Assembly: GCA_903844825.1 (NCBI GenBank)
Contig: CAIMVC010000054.1
Coordinates: forward strand, 1 to 32,611
Length of the DNA: 32,611 nt
Direction of reading: 5' to 3'
From: an uncultured Burkholderiales bacterium
GTDB taxonomy: Bacteria > Pseudomonadota > Gammaproteobacteria > Burkholderiales > Burkholderiaceae_C
Of the stretch, positions 8,532-16,511 are shown in pieces. The notes beneath the pieces are model-generated. The model did no database searches. It worked only from the letters and a program-made list of their open reading frames with translations, and was not told the DNA's origin. Within the stretch, counting starts at the first letter, position 1. Each line of letters opens with the position of its first letter. The position numbers and the translations under genes were made by a program.

Positions 8532-9539
8532 TCAGTCCAGCGCCAGGTTAATGCGCGCAGCGACCTCGCGCCAGCGGGTCACGTCGCTTTTCATCAAGTC
8601 AGCCAGGGCCTGCGACTCCAGAAAGGCGGGCACCACGCCGAGTTCGCGCAGCCGCGCTTGAGTGGCTGGATCGGCCAGCACCGTGCGCACGTCGTCGCTG
8701 ATTTTCTTGACGACAGCAGCCGGCGTTTTAGCGGGGGCCAGCAGGCCGTACCAGATGTCCGCGTCAAAGTCGCTGATACCGCTTTCGCGGATGGTGGGCA
8801 CGTTCGGCAAGGCCTCGTAGCGGGTGGCGGTGGTCACGGCCAGGGCGCGTAGCCGGCCGCTCTTGATGAACGCATCAAAGGCCGACAAGGCGCCAAATGC
8901 CAGTTGGACTTCATCGGCCAGCAAGGCCGTGACCGACGGTGCCGAGCCCTTGTAGGGAATGTGGGTGATGTCCAGCCCGGTTTTTTGCGTGAACAACTCG
9001 ACCGCCAGGTGCGGCGCCGTGCCCGTGCCGGCCGAGCCGTAATTGAGTTTGCCCCGGTTGGCCTTCATGTAGGTCACCAGTTCGGCAAAGGTTTTTACGG
9101 GCAATTTGTCGTTGACCACGACGACCATGGGCGACGCGGCATAGCGTGCCACGGGCGAAAAGTCACGCAGCAAGTCCCAGGGCAGGTTGCGGTAGACGCT
9201 GGTGTTGATGGTGTAGGAATTCACGCACAGCAGCAAGGTGTAACCGTCGGGCGCTGCCTTGGCCACCAGGTCGGCCCCAATGTTGCCGGCAGCACCGGCC
9301 CGGTTGTCCACCACCACCTGCTGGCCCCACAGCGTGGAGAGCTTTTGCGCGATCAGGCGGGCCGTGATGTCCGAGCCACCCGGCGGGAAGCCGACCACCA
9401 GCCGCACCGGCTTGTCGGGGTAGGCGGCGTGGGCGAGCGGGCTCATCGCCCCCATTGCCAAAATCGCCAACATCGTCAGCAGAAAAAAAGACAGCGTTTG
9501 GCTGCGGCGATGACACCAGGCGCGCAAGTTCATGGACAA
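8532..9539 (-). CDS. Bug/TctC-family periplasmic solute-binding protein
   Basis: A 335-residue secreted Bug protein. The signal peptide has a hydrophobic stretch at about residues 17-31 and likely cleavage after AHA, before YPDKPVRLVVGFPPGG. Family motifs follow: NRAGAAGNIGADLVAKAAPDGYTLLL, YGSAGTGTAPHLAVELF and HIPYKGSAPSVTALL. The ligand loop reads PPGGSDITARL, one residue shorter than the usual PGGxxD seen in the neighbour at 5497-6510. It is the first gene of a two-gene unit with the SMP-30-like lactonase. An AT-rich region with an inverted repeat lies upstream (9582-9614). No TctAB partner is in the window. Confidence 0.92.
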   Translation of the reverse strand: MSMNLRAWCHRRSQTLSFFLLTMLAILAMGAMSPLAHAAYPDKPVRLVVGFPPGGSDITARLIAQKLSTLWGQQVVVDNRAGAAGNIGADLVAKAAPDGYTLLLCVNSYTINTSVYRNLPWDLLRDFSPVARYAASPMVVVVNDKLPVKTFAELVTYMKANRGKLNYGSAGTGTAPHLAVELFTQKTGLDITHIPYKGSAPSVTALLADEVQLAFGALSAFDAFIKSGRLRALAVTTATRYEALPNVPTIRESGISDFDADIWYGLLAPAKTPAAVVKKISDDVRTVLADPATQARLRELGVVPAFLESQALADLMKSDVTRWREVAARINLALD

Positions 9540-9581
9540 GTCCCCAAGTTAGGAACGCAGCGACACCGAGAATGATGGCTG

Positions 9582-9614
9582 AGTACCGGTTAAATAAAAA
9601 TTCTTTTCGGTACT
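9582..9614 (-). promoter_or_regulatory. Inverted repeat in the promoter region of the Bug/SMP-30 operon
   Basis: AGTACCG (9582-9588) and CGGTACT (9608-9614) form a perfect 7-bp inverted repeat around an AT-rich 19-bp centre, 43 bp upstream of the Bug start at 9539. The centre-to-centre distance of 26 bp suits a dimeric repressor or activator. No regulator gene is adjacent on this side. The operator function is inferred. Confidence 0.4.
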
Positions 9615-9721
9615 ATATCAATACTCGCCGGTAACCGCTGCCTTTTCCCCGCCGCCATCCAAGCACGCCGAATGACCAATGCACCAAGCACCGCGTTGCG
9701 GCGAGTCCGTGGCGGCCCGGC

Positions 9722-10753
9722 TCACCTGGCGTGCGCCAGGGCACGCTGATAAAAACTCAGGTCCAGGAACTTCTCGGGCGCCGGTGGCCGGCCGCCCCAC
9801 TGGCCTTCCATTTCAGCCCGCAGTGACAGCATGTTTTCAAAGCCCTGCCGGTTCATGGCGCAGTCCTTGTCCATGCCGTGGCCCGGCGTGGTGAGTTCCG
9901 CATAGGTCAGCTCGGCAATGCGCTGGTCGAGTTTGAGCTGCTTTTGCAGCACGCTCAGCACCTGCGCCTTGTTGGCCCGGTCCAGCGTGGCCCGGCAGCC
10001 TTCAATGTAGGCGGCCAGAAAACGCTCCAGCGCGCCGCCGTTGGCCTGCGCCCAGGGCCGCATGACAAAGATGCCGCTAGCCTGGTAGGGGCCAAACAAA
10101 TCCACCGTCCGGCCCAGGCTCTTGGCGCCAAGGTCTTTGGCCACAAAAGTCCAGGGCGGGTTGAGCATGGTGGCCGGGCTGTCCGGTGATCCGAGCGACT
10201 TCGAGCGCGCTTCGGTCCCGCCCAGCGGGTTGAGTTTGTAATCCTTGCCATCGGCCAGGCCGGCGTTCTTGAGAATTTTGCGGCCGATCAGGGCATAGGC
10301 CGTGTTGGGGGCGTCGACCACAAAGGTTTTGCCGCGTACGTCGGCGGCGCGCATGATCTCGGGGCGCACGATCATCTCGTTCATGCCGCCATCACCGCCA
10401 GCGACGATCACCACATCCTTCTTGGCGACCTCGATCATGGCCACGGCGTTGTCGACTGCAGCCACCGCGATCTCAAAACGCCCCGCTGCCAGGCCATCGC
10501 GTTGCTGATCAGAGTTGGGCGTGAACTGCAGTTGCGGCGTGATGCCGCGCCGTGCAAAATCACCACGCTCCATGGCCATGTAAATCGGCGTATTGCTGGA
10601 GCCGCGAAACACATTCACGCGCAAGGTGACCGGATCGTTAGGGGGCGGCGGTGGCAGCATGGCGCAACCGGACAGCCCGAAAACGGGCGCCAGCAACAGA
10701 CAAAGCGTGCGCACAGCGGTGCGCGGGCGACGTGGGTTCAAACTGGCGGCCAT
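9722..10753 (-). CDS. Lipoprotein ABC-type solute-binding protein (NMT1/SsuA-like)
   Basis: A 343-residue lipid-anchored binding protein. The lipobox is LSGC with Cys30 as the modified residue, preceded by RRPRTAVR and a hydrophobic segment; a proline run (PPPPP) follows the anchor. The body is of the taurine/nitrate/thiamine-precursor binding type: NTPIYMAMERGDFARRGI, DGLAAGRFEIAVAAVDNAVAM, then LNPPWTFVAKDLGAKSLG. ATG 10753 has a good Shine-Dalgarno AAGGAG about 8 bases upstream. No permease or ATPase gene is adjacent, so it is an orphan. A perfect 13-bp hairpin lies just upstream of its ribosome-binding site. The ligand is unknown. Confidence 0.85.
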   Translation of the reverse strand: MAASLNPRRPRTAVRTLCLLLAPVFGLSGCAMLPPPPPNDPVTLRVNVFRGSSNTPIYMAMERGDFARRGITPQLQFTPNSDQQRDGLAAGRFEIAVAAVDNAVAMIEVAKKDVVIVAGGDGGMNEMIVRPEIMRAADVRGKTFVVDAPNTAYALIGRKILKNAGLADGKDYKLNPLGGTEARSKSLGSPDSPATMLNPPWTFVAKDLGAKSLGRTVDLFGPYQASGIFVMRPWAQANGGALERFLAAYIEGCRATLDRANKAQVLSVLQKQLKLDQRIAELTYAELTTPGHGMDKDCAMNRQGFENMLSLRAEMEGQWGGRPPAPEKFLDLSFYQRALAHAR

Positions 10754-10771
10754 GGCGAGTCTCCTTGTTTC

Positions 10772-10801
10772 TAGACGTCCTCAGCAGACTGAGGACGTCT
10801 A
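10772..10801 (-). promoter_or_regulatory. Perfect 13-bp stem hairpin upstream of the orphan lipoprotein gene
   Basis: TAGACGTCCTCAG and its exact reverse complement flank a 4-base loop. The element ends about 6 bases before the AAGGAG ribosome-binding site of the gene starting at 10753. Neither side has the T-run of an intrinsic terminator. It could be a 30-bp palindromic operator or a 5'-leader hairpin affecting translation. The symmetry is certain; the role is inferred. Confidence 0.55.
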
Positions 10802-10837
10802 AACGGTAACAAAAAGACTGCCGCACATAAAGACCCG

Positions 10838-10862
10838 CCGCTGAAATTCAGATTTCCAGCGG
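10838..10862 (-). terminator. Possible terminator hairpin after the cysteine-repeat gene
   Basis: An inverted repeat of 10 paired bases with a single-base bulge and a TCAG loop lies 91 bp downstream of the stop at 10954. On the minus strand it is followed by CGGGTCTTTAT, a poor T-tract. It may end transcription of the cysteine-repeat gene, or be a second element in the leader of the lipoprotein gene. Confidence 0.3.
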
Positions 10863-10953
10863 ACCGGCCCGCAAAGGTAAGCCGCGTCACATCAGCCAGC
10901 GGGCGGGAAGGCAAGGCCTCCCGCTCAAGACGGCACAAGCCCCCCGCACTAAC

Positions 10954-11499
10954 TCACTTGATGCCGTGCTTGATCTTGGCTTCGCTCTCACACAATGTTT
11001 TGGCAGGACCGGCCGCCATGGCGTCACATTTTTCCTTGGCTACCTTGTAGTCGGCTTCGCGCTTTTGAGCGCTGGCGGCGGCAACACTGGCGTCGGCCTT
11101 GGCCTTGTCAACTTTGGCTTCGGCCTTGGCGATGGTACGAGCCGACTTGGCCTCGGTCACGCACACATCTTTGGCGCTACCGGACAAGTCGTCGCACTTT
11201 TCCTTGGCTACGTCATAGGCCGCATCAGCCTTGGAATCTCTGATTTTCTTCTCGTGGCTCGGACCCGGCTTGTACTTTTCCTCAAGCTCCGCCTTAGCCA
11301 CCTTCTCAGTGCCCTTGGCCTCCGCCTGACAAATATCCTTGGCGTTGGCCTTGAGGGACGTGCACTTGTCGCGGCTGACCTTGTAATCGCCCTCAATGCG
11401 GTCTTTCTGGGTCTTGTACTCCTCCTTGGTCATGGCCAGAGCCTGGCCGGCGAAGGCGCAAGACAGCGCAAGAGTGAGCATGGCAAGCGAGGTCTTCAT
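10954..11499 (-). CDS. Secreted protein with three 56-residue cysteine-pair repeats
   Basis: A 181-residue Lys/Ala/Glu/Asp-rich protein with no family I can name; similar proteins are loosely labelled TolA-like. The signal peptide MKTSLAMLTLALSC...ALA probably is cut after Ala22. The mature part holds three copies of a unit Y-x-V-(S/A)-(R/K)-(D/E)-K-C, then 10-11 residues, C, then EAK. Cysteines are at 46/57, 102/113 and 158/170, so the first Cys recurs exactly every 56 residues. Long charged helices separate the units. Disulfide-closed helical hairpins in the periplasm are likely. The frame is open to 11625, but ATG 11499 is chosen because it gives the signal peptide and follows an AAGGA ribosome-binding site. 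It is apparently monocistronic. Confidence 0.8.
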   Translation of the reverse strand: MKTSLAMLTLALSCAFAGQALAMTKEEYKTQKDRIEGDYKVSRDKCTSLKANAKDICQAEAKGTEKVAKAELEEKYKPGPSHEKKIRDSKADAAYDVAKEKCDDLSGSAKDVCVTEAKSARTIAKAEAKVDKAKADASVAAASAQKREADYKVAKEKCDAMAAGPAKTLCESEAKIKHGIK

Positions 11500-11654
11500 G
11501 ATGAATTTCCTTTTGTAAATGAACCGATACCGTGCCCAAGAGCGAGAGCCAGCACGGCTCTGGCACCGGACGCAAAGGAACTTTAAAACCGGCGGGCGCG
11601 GGGCGCGGTAGGCCCGCTCGCGCACTGCGGGTAGGCAAAGGCCTACGGATCGGT

Positions 11655-13262
11655 TCAGCGCGAGCGCAGGGTGCGGCTGAGCAAGGCTACGGGCAGCAGG
11701 CCGACCAGGACCAGCGCCAGGGCGGGCAGGGCCGCCTCGCCAAGACGTTCATCACGCGCCAGTTGGTAGGTCACCACGGCCAGCGTGTCGCTGTTGAAGG
11801 GCCGCAGCACCAGCGTCGCCGGCAACTCCTTCATGACGTCAACAAACACCAACAGCCCGGCAGCGGCAACCGAACGCTTGAGCAGCGGCCAATGCACCCG
11901 GCTGAGCAGGCCCCATCCCGTGCTGCCCAACATGCGGGCGCTGTCGTCAAAGCTCGGCGAGATGCGCGAGTAGCCGCTTTGCACCGACTGCAGGGCGACC
12001 GCCGAAAACCGCACCAGGTAAGCCCAGACGATGCCCAAAGCCGTGGCGGTCACCCAGTAGCCCACCGCCGTCTGGGGGGCGGCCGCCTGCAACCAGCCCA
12101 CCGGCAGCAGCAAGCCGACCACAATCACCGCACCTGGCACGGCATAGCCCAGACTGACCAGGCGAACGGCGGCGCGGTTCAAGCCGGTGGGCCGCCGCCG
12201 CAGGGCAAAAGCCAGCGCCAGCGCCAGGCCCGTGGCCAGCGCCGCCGTCAGGCCGGCCAGCCAGACACTGTTGATCGACCACTGCACAAAAGCGGACCAC
12301 GGCAGGCCGTCCCAGCCCGCCGTCAGGGGCCTGAGCATGAACAGCACAGGCGCCACAAACCCGAGCGCAATCGGCAAGGCACAAGCCAGCCAGGCCAGCA
12401 CAGCCCGCTGGCCCCGCAGCGGCGTCGGCAAGGCATCTGCCGCACCGGCTCGCCCGCCGCGCCCGACCGCAAATCGCATGCGTTTTTGGGCGCTGCTTTC
12501 GATGTGCAAAAGCGACGCCACCACCACCAGCAGCACCGTAGCCAGCTGCGCTGCAGCCATGCGGTCGTCCATGGCCAGCCAGGCCTTGTAGATGCCGGCG
12601 GTGAAGGTCTGGATACCGAAGTAGCTCGACACACCAAAGTCAGCCAGGGTTTCCATCAGCGCCAGTGCCACGCCCGCCGAGACGGCCGGCCGAGCCAGCG
12701 GCAGGGCCACTTCGCGAATGCGCCGGGACAGCGGCGCACCCAGCAAGCGCGCCGCTTCCATCAGGTGAACGGCCCGCTCCGCCAGCGCCGTGCGGGCCAG
12801 CAAATAAACGTAGGGATACAGGGCGAGCGTAAAAACCAGCACCGCGCCGCCCAAGCTGCGCACCTCGGGCAGGAGCCGGCCTTGCAGTCCCAGTGCCGTG
12901 CGCAGCCAGCTTTGCAGGGGACCGGCGTATTGCAGAAAGTCGGTGTAGGCATAAGCCACCACGTAGGCCGGCATGGCCAGCGGCAACAACAGCGCCCATT
13001 CAAACGTACGCCGCCCGGGAAAATCAAACAGCGTGACCGCACAGGCCGTCCCCATGCCGACCAGCGCCACCCCCAGCGCCACCGACAGGCACAGCACCAG
13101 CGTGGTCAGCGTGTAGTCGGGCAGCACGGTGCGACTCATCTCCAGCAGGATGCCCGCACCCTGCCAGTCCAGTTGCAGCCAGGACAAGGCCACGGCCAGC
13201 ACCGGCAGCAGCAAGGCAGCGAGCAGGCAAGTCAGCGCGGCAGACGACAGCAAACGAAGCAT
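11655..13262 (-). CDS. fbpB: Iron(III)-type ABC transporter permease, two fused permease domains
   Basis: A 535-residue inner-membrane protein with about a dozen hydrophobic segments forming two binding-protein-dependent permease domains in one chain, the arrangement of FbpB/SfuB ferric-iron permeases. The coupling loops are seen at MEAARLLGAPLSRRIREVALP (first half) and DDSARMLGSTGWGLLSRVHWPL (second half). Other family features are LMETLADFGVSSYFGIQTFT and DVMKELPATLVLRPFN. ATG 13262 starts the first membrane helix; the frame extends to 13391, but that part is not membrane-like. It is divergent from the matching ATPase gene at 13359. No binding-protein gene is adjacent. Iron as substrate is inferred from family and a Fur-box-like spacer. 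Confidence 0.87.
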   Translation of the reverse strand: MLRLLSSAALTCLLAALLLPVLAVALSWLQLDWQGAGILLEMSRTVLPDYTLTTLVLCLSVALGVALVGMGTACAVTLFDFPGRRTFEWALLLPLAMPAYVVAYAYTDFLQYAGPLQSWLRTALGLQGRLLPEVRSLGGAVLVFTLALYPYVYLLARTALAERAVHLMEAARLLGAPLSRRIREVALPLARPAVSAGVALALMETLADFGVSSYFGIQTFTAGIYKAWLAMDDRMAAAQLATVLLVVVASLLHIESSAQKRMRFAVGRGGRAGAADALPTPLRGQRAVLAWLACALPIALGFVAPVLFMLRPLTAGWDGLPWSAFVQWSINSVWLAGLTAALATGLALALAFALRRRPTGLNRAAVRLVSLGYAVPGAVIVVGLLLPVGWLQAAAPQTAVGYWVTATALGIVWAYLVRFSAVALQSVQSGYSRISPSFDDSARMLGSTGWGLLSRVHWPLLKRSVAAAGLLVFVDVMKELPATLVLRPFNSDTLAVVTYQLARDERLGEAALPALALVLVGLLPVALLSRTLRSR

Positions 13263-13324
13263 GAAATCCAGAAGTGATCGGGGCCTGGGCAAGCCGGGGA
13301 GCGGAGGCCGGCAGGCCCGCCAGT

Positions 13325-13343
13325 GCAAATGAGAATTGTAAGC
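13325..13343. promoter_or_regulatory. Fur-box-like sequence between the permease and ATPase genes
   Basis: The 19-mer GCAAATGAGAATTGTAAGC matches the classical Fur consensus at 12 of 19 positions, including the core AATGA.AAT. It lies in the 96-bp spacer of the divergent iron-type ABC genes, where a Fur operator would be expected. Repression by Fur with iron is inferred. Confidence 0.45.
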
Positions 13344-13346
13344 ATC

Positions 13347-13352
13347 TACAAT
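13347..13352 (+). promoter_or_regulatory. -10-like hexamer TACAAT 6 bp before the ATPase start codon
   Basis: TACAAT ends exactly six bases before ATG 13359, and no Shine-Dalgarno sequence lies between. If this is the -10 element, transcription would begin at or beside the A of ATG, giving a leaderless mRNA. The Fur-box-like sequence covers the region just upstream. No convincing -35 is visible. Confidence 0.3.
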
Positions 13353-13358
13353 CTGGGC

Positions 13359-14429
13359 ATGTTCCTGGAAATTTCCCAGCTCTGCGTGCACTACGCCGGT
13401 CGCCCACAGGCGGCGGTCAACGGCGCATCGTTCAGCATGGAAGCCGGCGAAATCGGCGTGCTGATCGGCCCGTCAGGCTGCGGAAAAACCACCTTGCTGC
13501 GCGCCGTAGCCGGGCTGGAACGGGCGCAATCGGGCCGCATCACGCTGGCCGGTGAGCTCGTCAGCAGCGAACACGCCCACGTGCCGGCCGAGGCGCGGCG
13601 CATCGGCATGGTGTTTCAGGATTACGCGCTTTTTCCCCACCTGGATGTGCAGCGCAACGTGGCTTTCGGCCTGACCCATCTGCCCGCCGCCGAACGCCGG
13701 CAGCGGGTGCTGGAGGTGCTGGAACTGGTCGGGCTGGCCGAGTCACAACACCTGCATCCGCACCAACTCTCGGGGGGCCAGCAACAACGTGTAGCCCTGG
13801 CCCGCGCACTGGCACCCAAGCCGCGGCTGCTGCTGCTTGACGAGCCCTTTTCCAATCTGGACGTCGACCTGCGCGAGCGGCTGGCGCACGAGGTGCGCGG
13901 CATTCTCAAGGCGGCCGGCGCCACCGCGCTGTTTGTGACCCACGATCAACTCGAGGCCTTCGCCATTGGCGACCACATCGGCGTCATGCACGGCGGCCAG
14001 TTGCAGCAGTGGGACGAGGCCTATGCGCTTTACCACCGGCCGGCCACGCGCTTCGTGGCCAACTTCATTGGTCACGGCGTCTTTGCCCACGCGCAGATCC
14101 AGCAGCAAGACGGCAGCGTGGTGGTTCACACGGCCTTGGGCGACCTCACGGACATGGACGAATGCCCCATGCCCAGCGCCTACCCGAACGGCCTGTGCGA
14201 CGTGCTGCTGCGCGCCGACGACATCGTTCACGACGACGCGGCACCTGTCAAAGCGCAGATTTTGCGCAAGGCCTTTCGGGGTTCGGAATTTCTCTACACC
14301 CTGAAGCTGCCCAGCGGTGAATCGCTGATGGCCCACGTTCCTTCGCACCACGACCATGACATTGGCGAGTGGATCGGCATACGCGCCGAAGTCGACCACG
14401 TGGTGACTTTTGCGCGGGAGCCGGCGTAA
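13359..14429 (+). CDS. fbpC: Iron(III)-type ABC transporter ATP-binding protein
   Basis: A 356-residue cytoplasmic ATPase that powers the adjacent permease. Walker A is GPSGCGKTT (37-45), the Q-loop is VFQDYALFPHL, the ABC signature is LSGGQQQRVALARAL (137-151), Walker B is LLLLDEP (157-163) and the H-loop is FVTHDQLEAF. The C-terminal 120 residues form a TOBE-like regulatory domain (DVLLRADDI, AFRGSEFLYTL), as in FbpC/PotA-type proteins. The frame is open to 13323, but ATG 13359 (MFLEIS) fits the family; upstream in-frame ATGs overlap the Fur-box-like sequence. Divergent from fbpB. The iron substrate is inferred. Confidence 0.88.
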   Translation: MFLEISQLCVHYAGRPQAAVNGASFSMEAGEIGVLIGPSGCGKTTLLRAVAGLERAQSGRITLAGELVSSEHAHVPAEARRIGMVFQDYALFPHLDVQRNVAFGLTHLPAAERRQRVLEVLELVGLAESQHLHPHQLSGGQQQRVALARALAPKPRLLLLDEPFSNLDVDLRERLAHEVRGILKAAGATALFVTHDQLEAFAIGDHIGVMHGGQLQQWDEAYALYHRPATRFVANFIGHGVFAHAQIQQQDGSVVVHTALGDLTDMDECPMPSAYPNGLCDVLLRADDIVHDDAAPVKAQILRKAFRGSEFLYTLKLPSGESLMAHVPSHHDHDIGEWIGIRAEVDHVVTFAREPA

Positions 14430-14469
14430 GAAACTGGCGCTGAGCAGCGCGGCTCAGGCTCTCAGACGC

Positions 14470-15210
14470 TCAGACTTCCTCGCGCAAGCGCTGGACTTCG
14501 CGGTGCAAGTCCAGTGCCCAGCCGCGCCGGTCACGCCCCTGGGCGTGCTCCGGCTCGCCGAGCGTCACCTGCGCCACCAACTGCCTGGCCAGCAAGGTCT
14601 GCCAGATCGAGCCCAGCAGCGTGTCGTCGTCAATAAACCGCGGCGCGTGGCTGATCTGACCACTGGCGCCGTCGACAAAGCGCAGGGCCACCGGCTGCAC
14701 CTGCGCTTGGGCGGTAATGGCGGCCTGGATCAAGTTGGCGTGAAAAGGTTTGAGCGTCAGACCGTCACCAGTCGTGCCTTCGGGAAACACCGCCAGCACA
14801 TCGCCGGCCTGCAAACGCTCGACCATGTGGTGCAGCACGCGGTGCGCATCGCGCCGCGACTCGCGCTCGATAAACAGGGTGCCCGCACCCGCCGCCATGG
14901 CACCGATCAGGGGCCAGCGCCTGACGTCGGATTTTGAAATGAACCGGCAATAGCCCGAGGCGTGCATCACCAGGATATCCAGCCACGAGATATGGTTGGC
15001 CACCAGCAGCACCGGCCCGGCCGCCAGGGGCGAGCCCCGACGCACCAGATCAATGCCGAAGATCAGCAGCATGTGGCCGGCCCATCGCTCGACGTGCTGG
15101 CTGCGCTCGAGCACCGTCAGCCTGGGAAAGTGACGCCGGATGATCCACAGGCCGTGGGCCACATGCAAGCCGGCCCGAACCAGCTTGACACCGACGCGCA
15201 GCGCTCTCAT
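14470..15210 (-). CDS. plsC: 1-acyl-sn-glycerol-3-phosphate acyltransferase family protein
   Basis: A 246-residue membrane-associated acyltransferase that would acylate lysophosphatidic acid to phosphatidic acid in phospholipid synthesis. The NHx4D catalytic motif is N72-H-I-S-W-L-D78, and the glycerophosphate-binding motif is FPEGTT (142-147). An N-terminal basic and hydrophobic region may anchor it. It is the last gene of the yqgE-to-plsC string; its start overlaps the pyrX stop by four bases (ATGA), so translation is coupled. Whether it is the main PlsC or a paralogue with other acceptor specificity cannot be told from this window. Confidence 0.88.
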   Translation of the reverse strand: MRALRVGVKLVRAGLHVAHGLWIIRRHFPRLTVLERSQHVERWAGHMLLIFGIDLVRRGSPLAAGPVLLVANHISWLDILVMHASGYCRFISKSDVRRWPLIGAMAAGAGTLFIERESRRDAHRVLHHMVERLQAGDVLAVFPEGTTGDGLTLKPFHANLIQAAITAQAQVQPVALRFVDGASGQISHAPRFIDDDTLLGSIWQTLLARQLVAQVTLGEPEHAQGRDRRGWALDLHREVQRLREEV

Positions 15211-16511
15211 GCGCGGCCGGCTGCCTCGTAGGCCAGTTGGCCCCCCACGAGCGTCCAGCGCACTTGCGCCGGCAACTCATAGCTGGAAAACGGCGTGTGT
15301 TTGCCCTGGCTGCGCAGCGCCGCCGGTGTCACCGTCCAGGCCGCCGCAGGATCGAACACGCACAGATCGGCCACACCGCCCACCACAATCTGCCCGGCGC
15401 TGGCCTGCAGCGTCCCCAGCGACGCGCCGAGCACCGCAGCCGGTGCGCAGGTCAACACGGCCAAGGCGCGCGCCACACCAGCGCCGCTTTCAGCGCCCCA
15501 CTTGCAGGCCAGGCCCAACAGCAGTTCCAGCCCGGTGGCGCCCGGTTCTGACTCGGCAAAGGGCAAGGTCTTGGCATCTTCGTCCACCGGTGTGTGGTCC
15601 GACACCAGCGCATCGATCAGGCCATCGGCCAGACCCTGGCGCAGGGCATCGCGGTCGCGCTGCTGGCGCAGCGGCGGCTCCAGCCGCATACGGCTGTCAA
15701 AGTAGCCAATGTCGACGTCGGTGAGAAACAAATTGTTGATGCTCACGTCGCACGTCACCGGCAAGCCTTCGGCCTTGGCATTGGCCACCAGCGCCAGACC
15801 GGCAGCGCTGCTGATGCGGCAGATATGAACCCGGGCTTTGGTCGAACGCATCAATTCAAAAATGGTGTGCAGCGCAATGGTTTCCGACGCCACCGGCACA
15901 CCACTCAGGCCCAGGCGCGTGGCCATGGGGCCACTGGCCGCCACGCCCTTGCCCAGGTGAAAGTCGCGCGGGCGCAACCACACGGTGTAGCCAAAGCTGG
16001 CCGCATATTGCAGCGCCCGCACCAGCACCTGCGTGTCCAGCAGCGGCACCTCGGCCTGGCTGAAACCCACGCAACCGGATTCGGTGAGCTGCACCATTTC
16101 AGTCAGCGCTTGTCCCTTGAGGGAGCGCGTCAGCGCACCCAAGGGGAAGACGCGCGACTGGTGCAATTTCTCGGCGCGGAACTTGAGCATTTCAACCAGC
16201 CCGGGCTCATCGAGCACTGGTTCGGTATCGGGAGGGCAGACCAAGCTGGTGACGCCGCCAGCGACTGCGGCAGCGAGTTCGCTTTCCAGCATGCCCTCGT
16301 GCTCGTGGCCGGGTTCGCGCAAACGGGCAGCCAGGTCAATCAGGCCGGGCGCAACCACGCAGCCGCTGGCGTTGAGGATTTTGTCGGGCGCAAACTTTGC
16401 TGGCAGCTGGCCGATCGCGCAGATACGGCCGGCGGCGATGGCCAGGTCGGCGACCTGGTCGAAACCGCTGGCCGGGTTGATGACTCGGCCGTTTTGAATG
16501 AGGATATTCAT
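15207..16511 (-). CDS. pyrX: Dihydroorotase-like protein, probably non-catalytic (PyrX/PyrC')
   Basis: A 434-residue amidohydrolase-fold homologue of type I dihydroorotase. Metal ligands of active enzymes are missing. The HxH motif before LREPG reads A61-A-R63 ([10 protein letters not shown]), the His in the later H-x-x-H-x-S segment is Arg (VHICRISS), and TDHAPH is SDHTPV. The Asp of that last motif remains. Such proteins (PyrC' in Pseudomonas) act as structural partners of aspartate carbamoyltransferase rather than enzymes. The coupling fits: its start overlaps the pyrB stop by four bases. A catalytic PyrC should be encoded elsewhere. The loss of ligands is seen directly; the structural role is by family analogy. 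Confidence 0.9.
   Translation of the reverse strand: MNILIQNGRVINPASGFDQVADLAIAAGRICAIGQLPAKFAPDKILNASGCVVAPGLIDLAARLREPGHEHEGMLESELAAAVAGGVTSLVCPPDTEPVLDEPGLVEMLKFRAEKLHQSRVFPLGALTRSLKGQALTEMVQLTESGCVGFSQAEVPLLDTQVLVRALQYAASFGYTVWLRPRDFHLGKGVAASGPMATRLGLSGVPVASETIALHTIFELMRSTKARVHICRISSAAGLALVANAKAEGLPVTCDVSINNLFLTDVDIGYFDSRMRLEPPLRQQRDRDALRQGLADGLIDALVSDHTPVDEDAKTLPFAESEPGATGLELLLGLACKWGAESGAGVARALAVLTCAPAAVLGASLGTLQASAGQIVVGGVADLCVFDPAAAWTVTPAALRSQGKHTPFSSYELPAQVRWTLVGGQLAYEAAGRA

Noticed and set aside
11532..13277. Long plus-strand open frame (581 codons) opposite the permease gene
   Set aside because: It is Gln/Arg/His-rich without any domain, and exactly antisense to a clear two-domain permease. 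High GC keeps antisense frames open.
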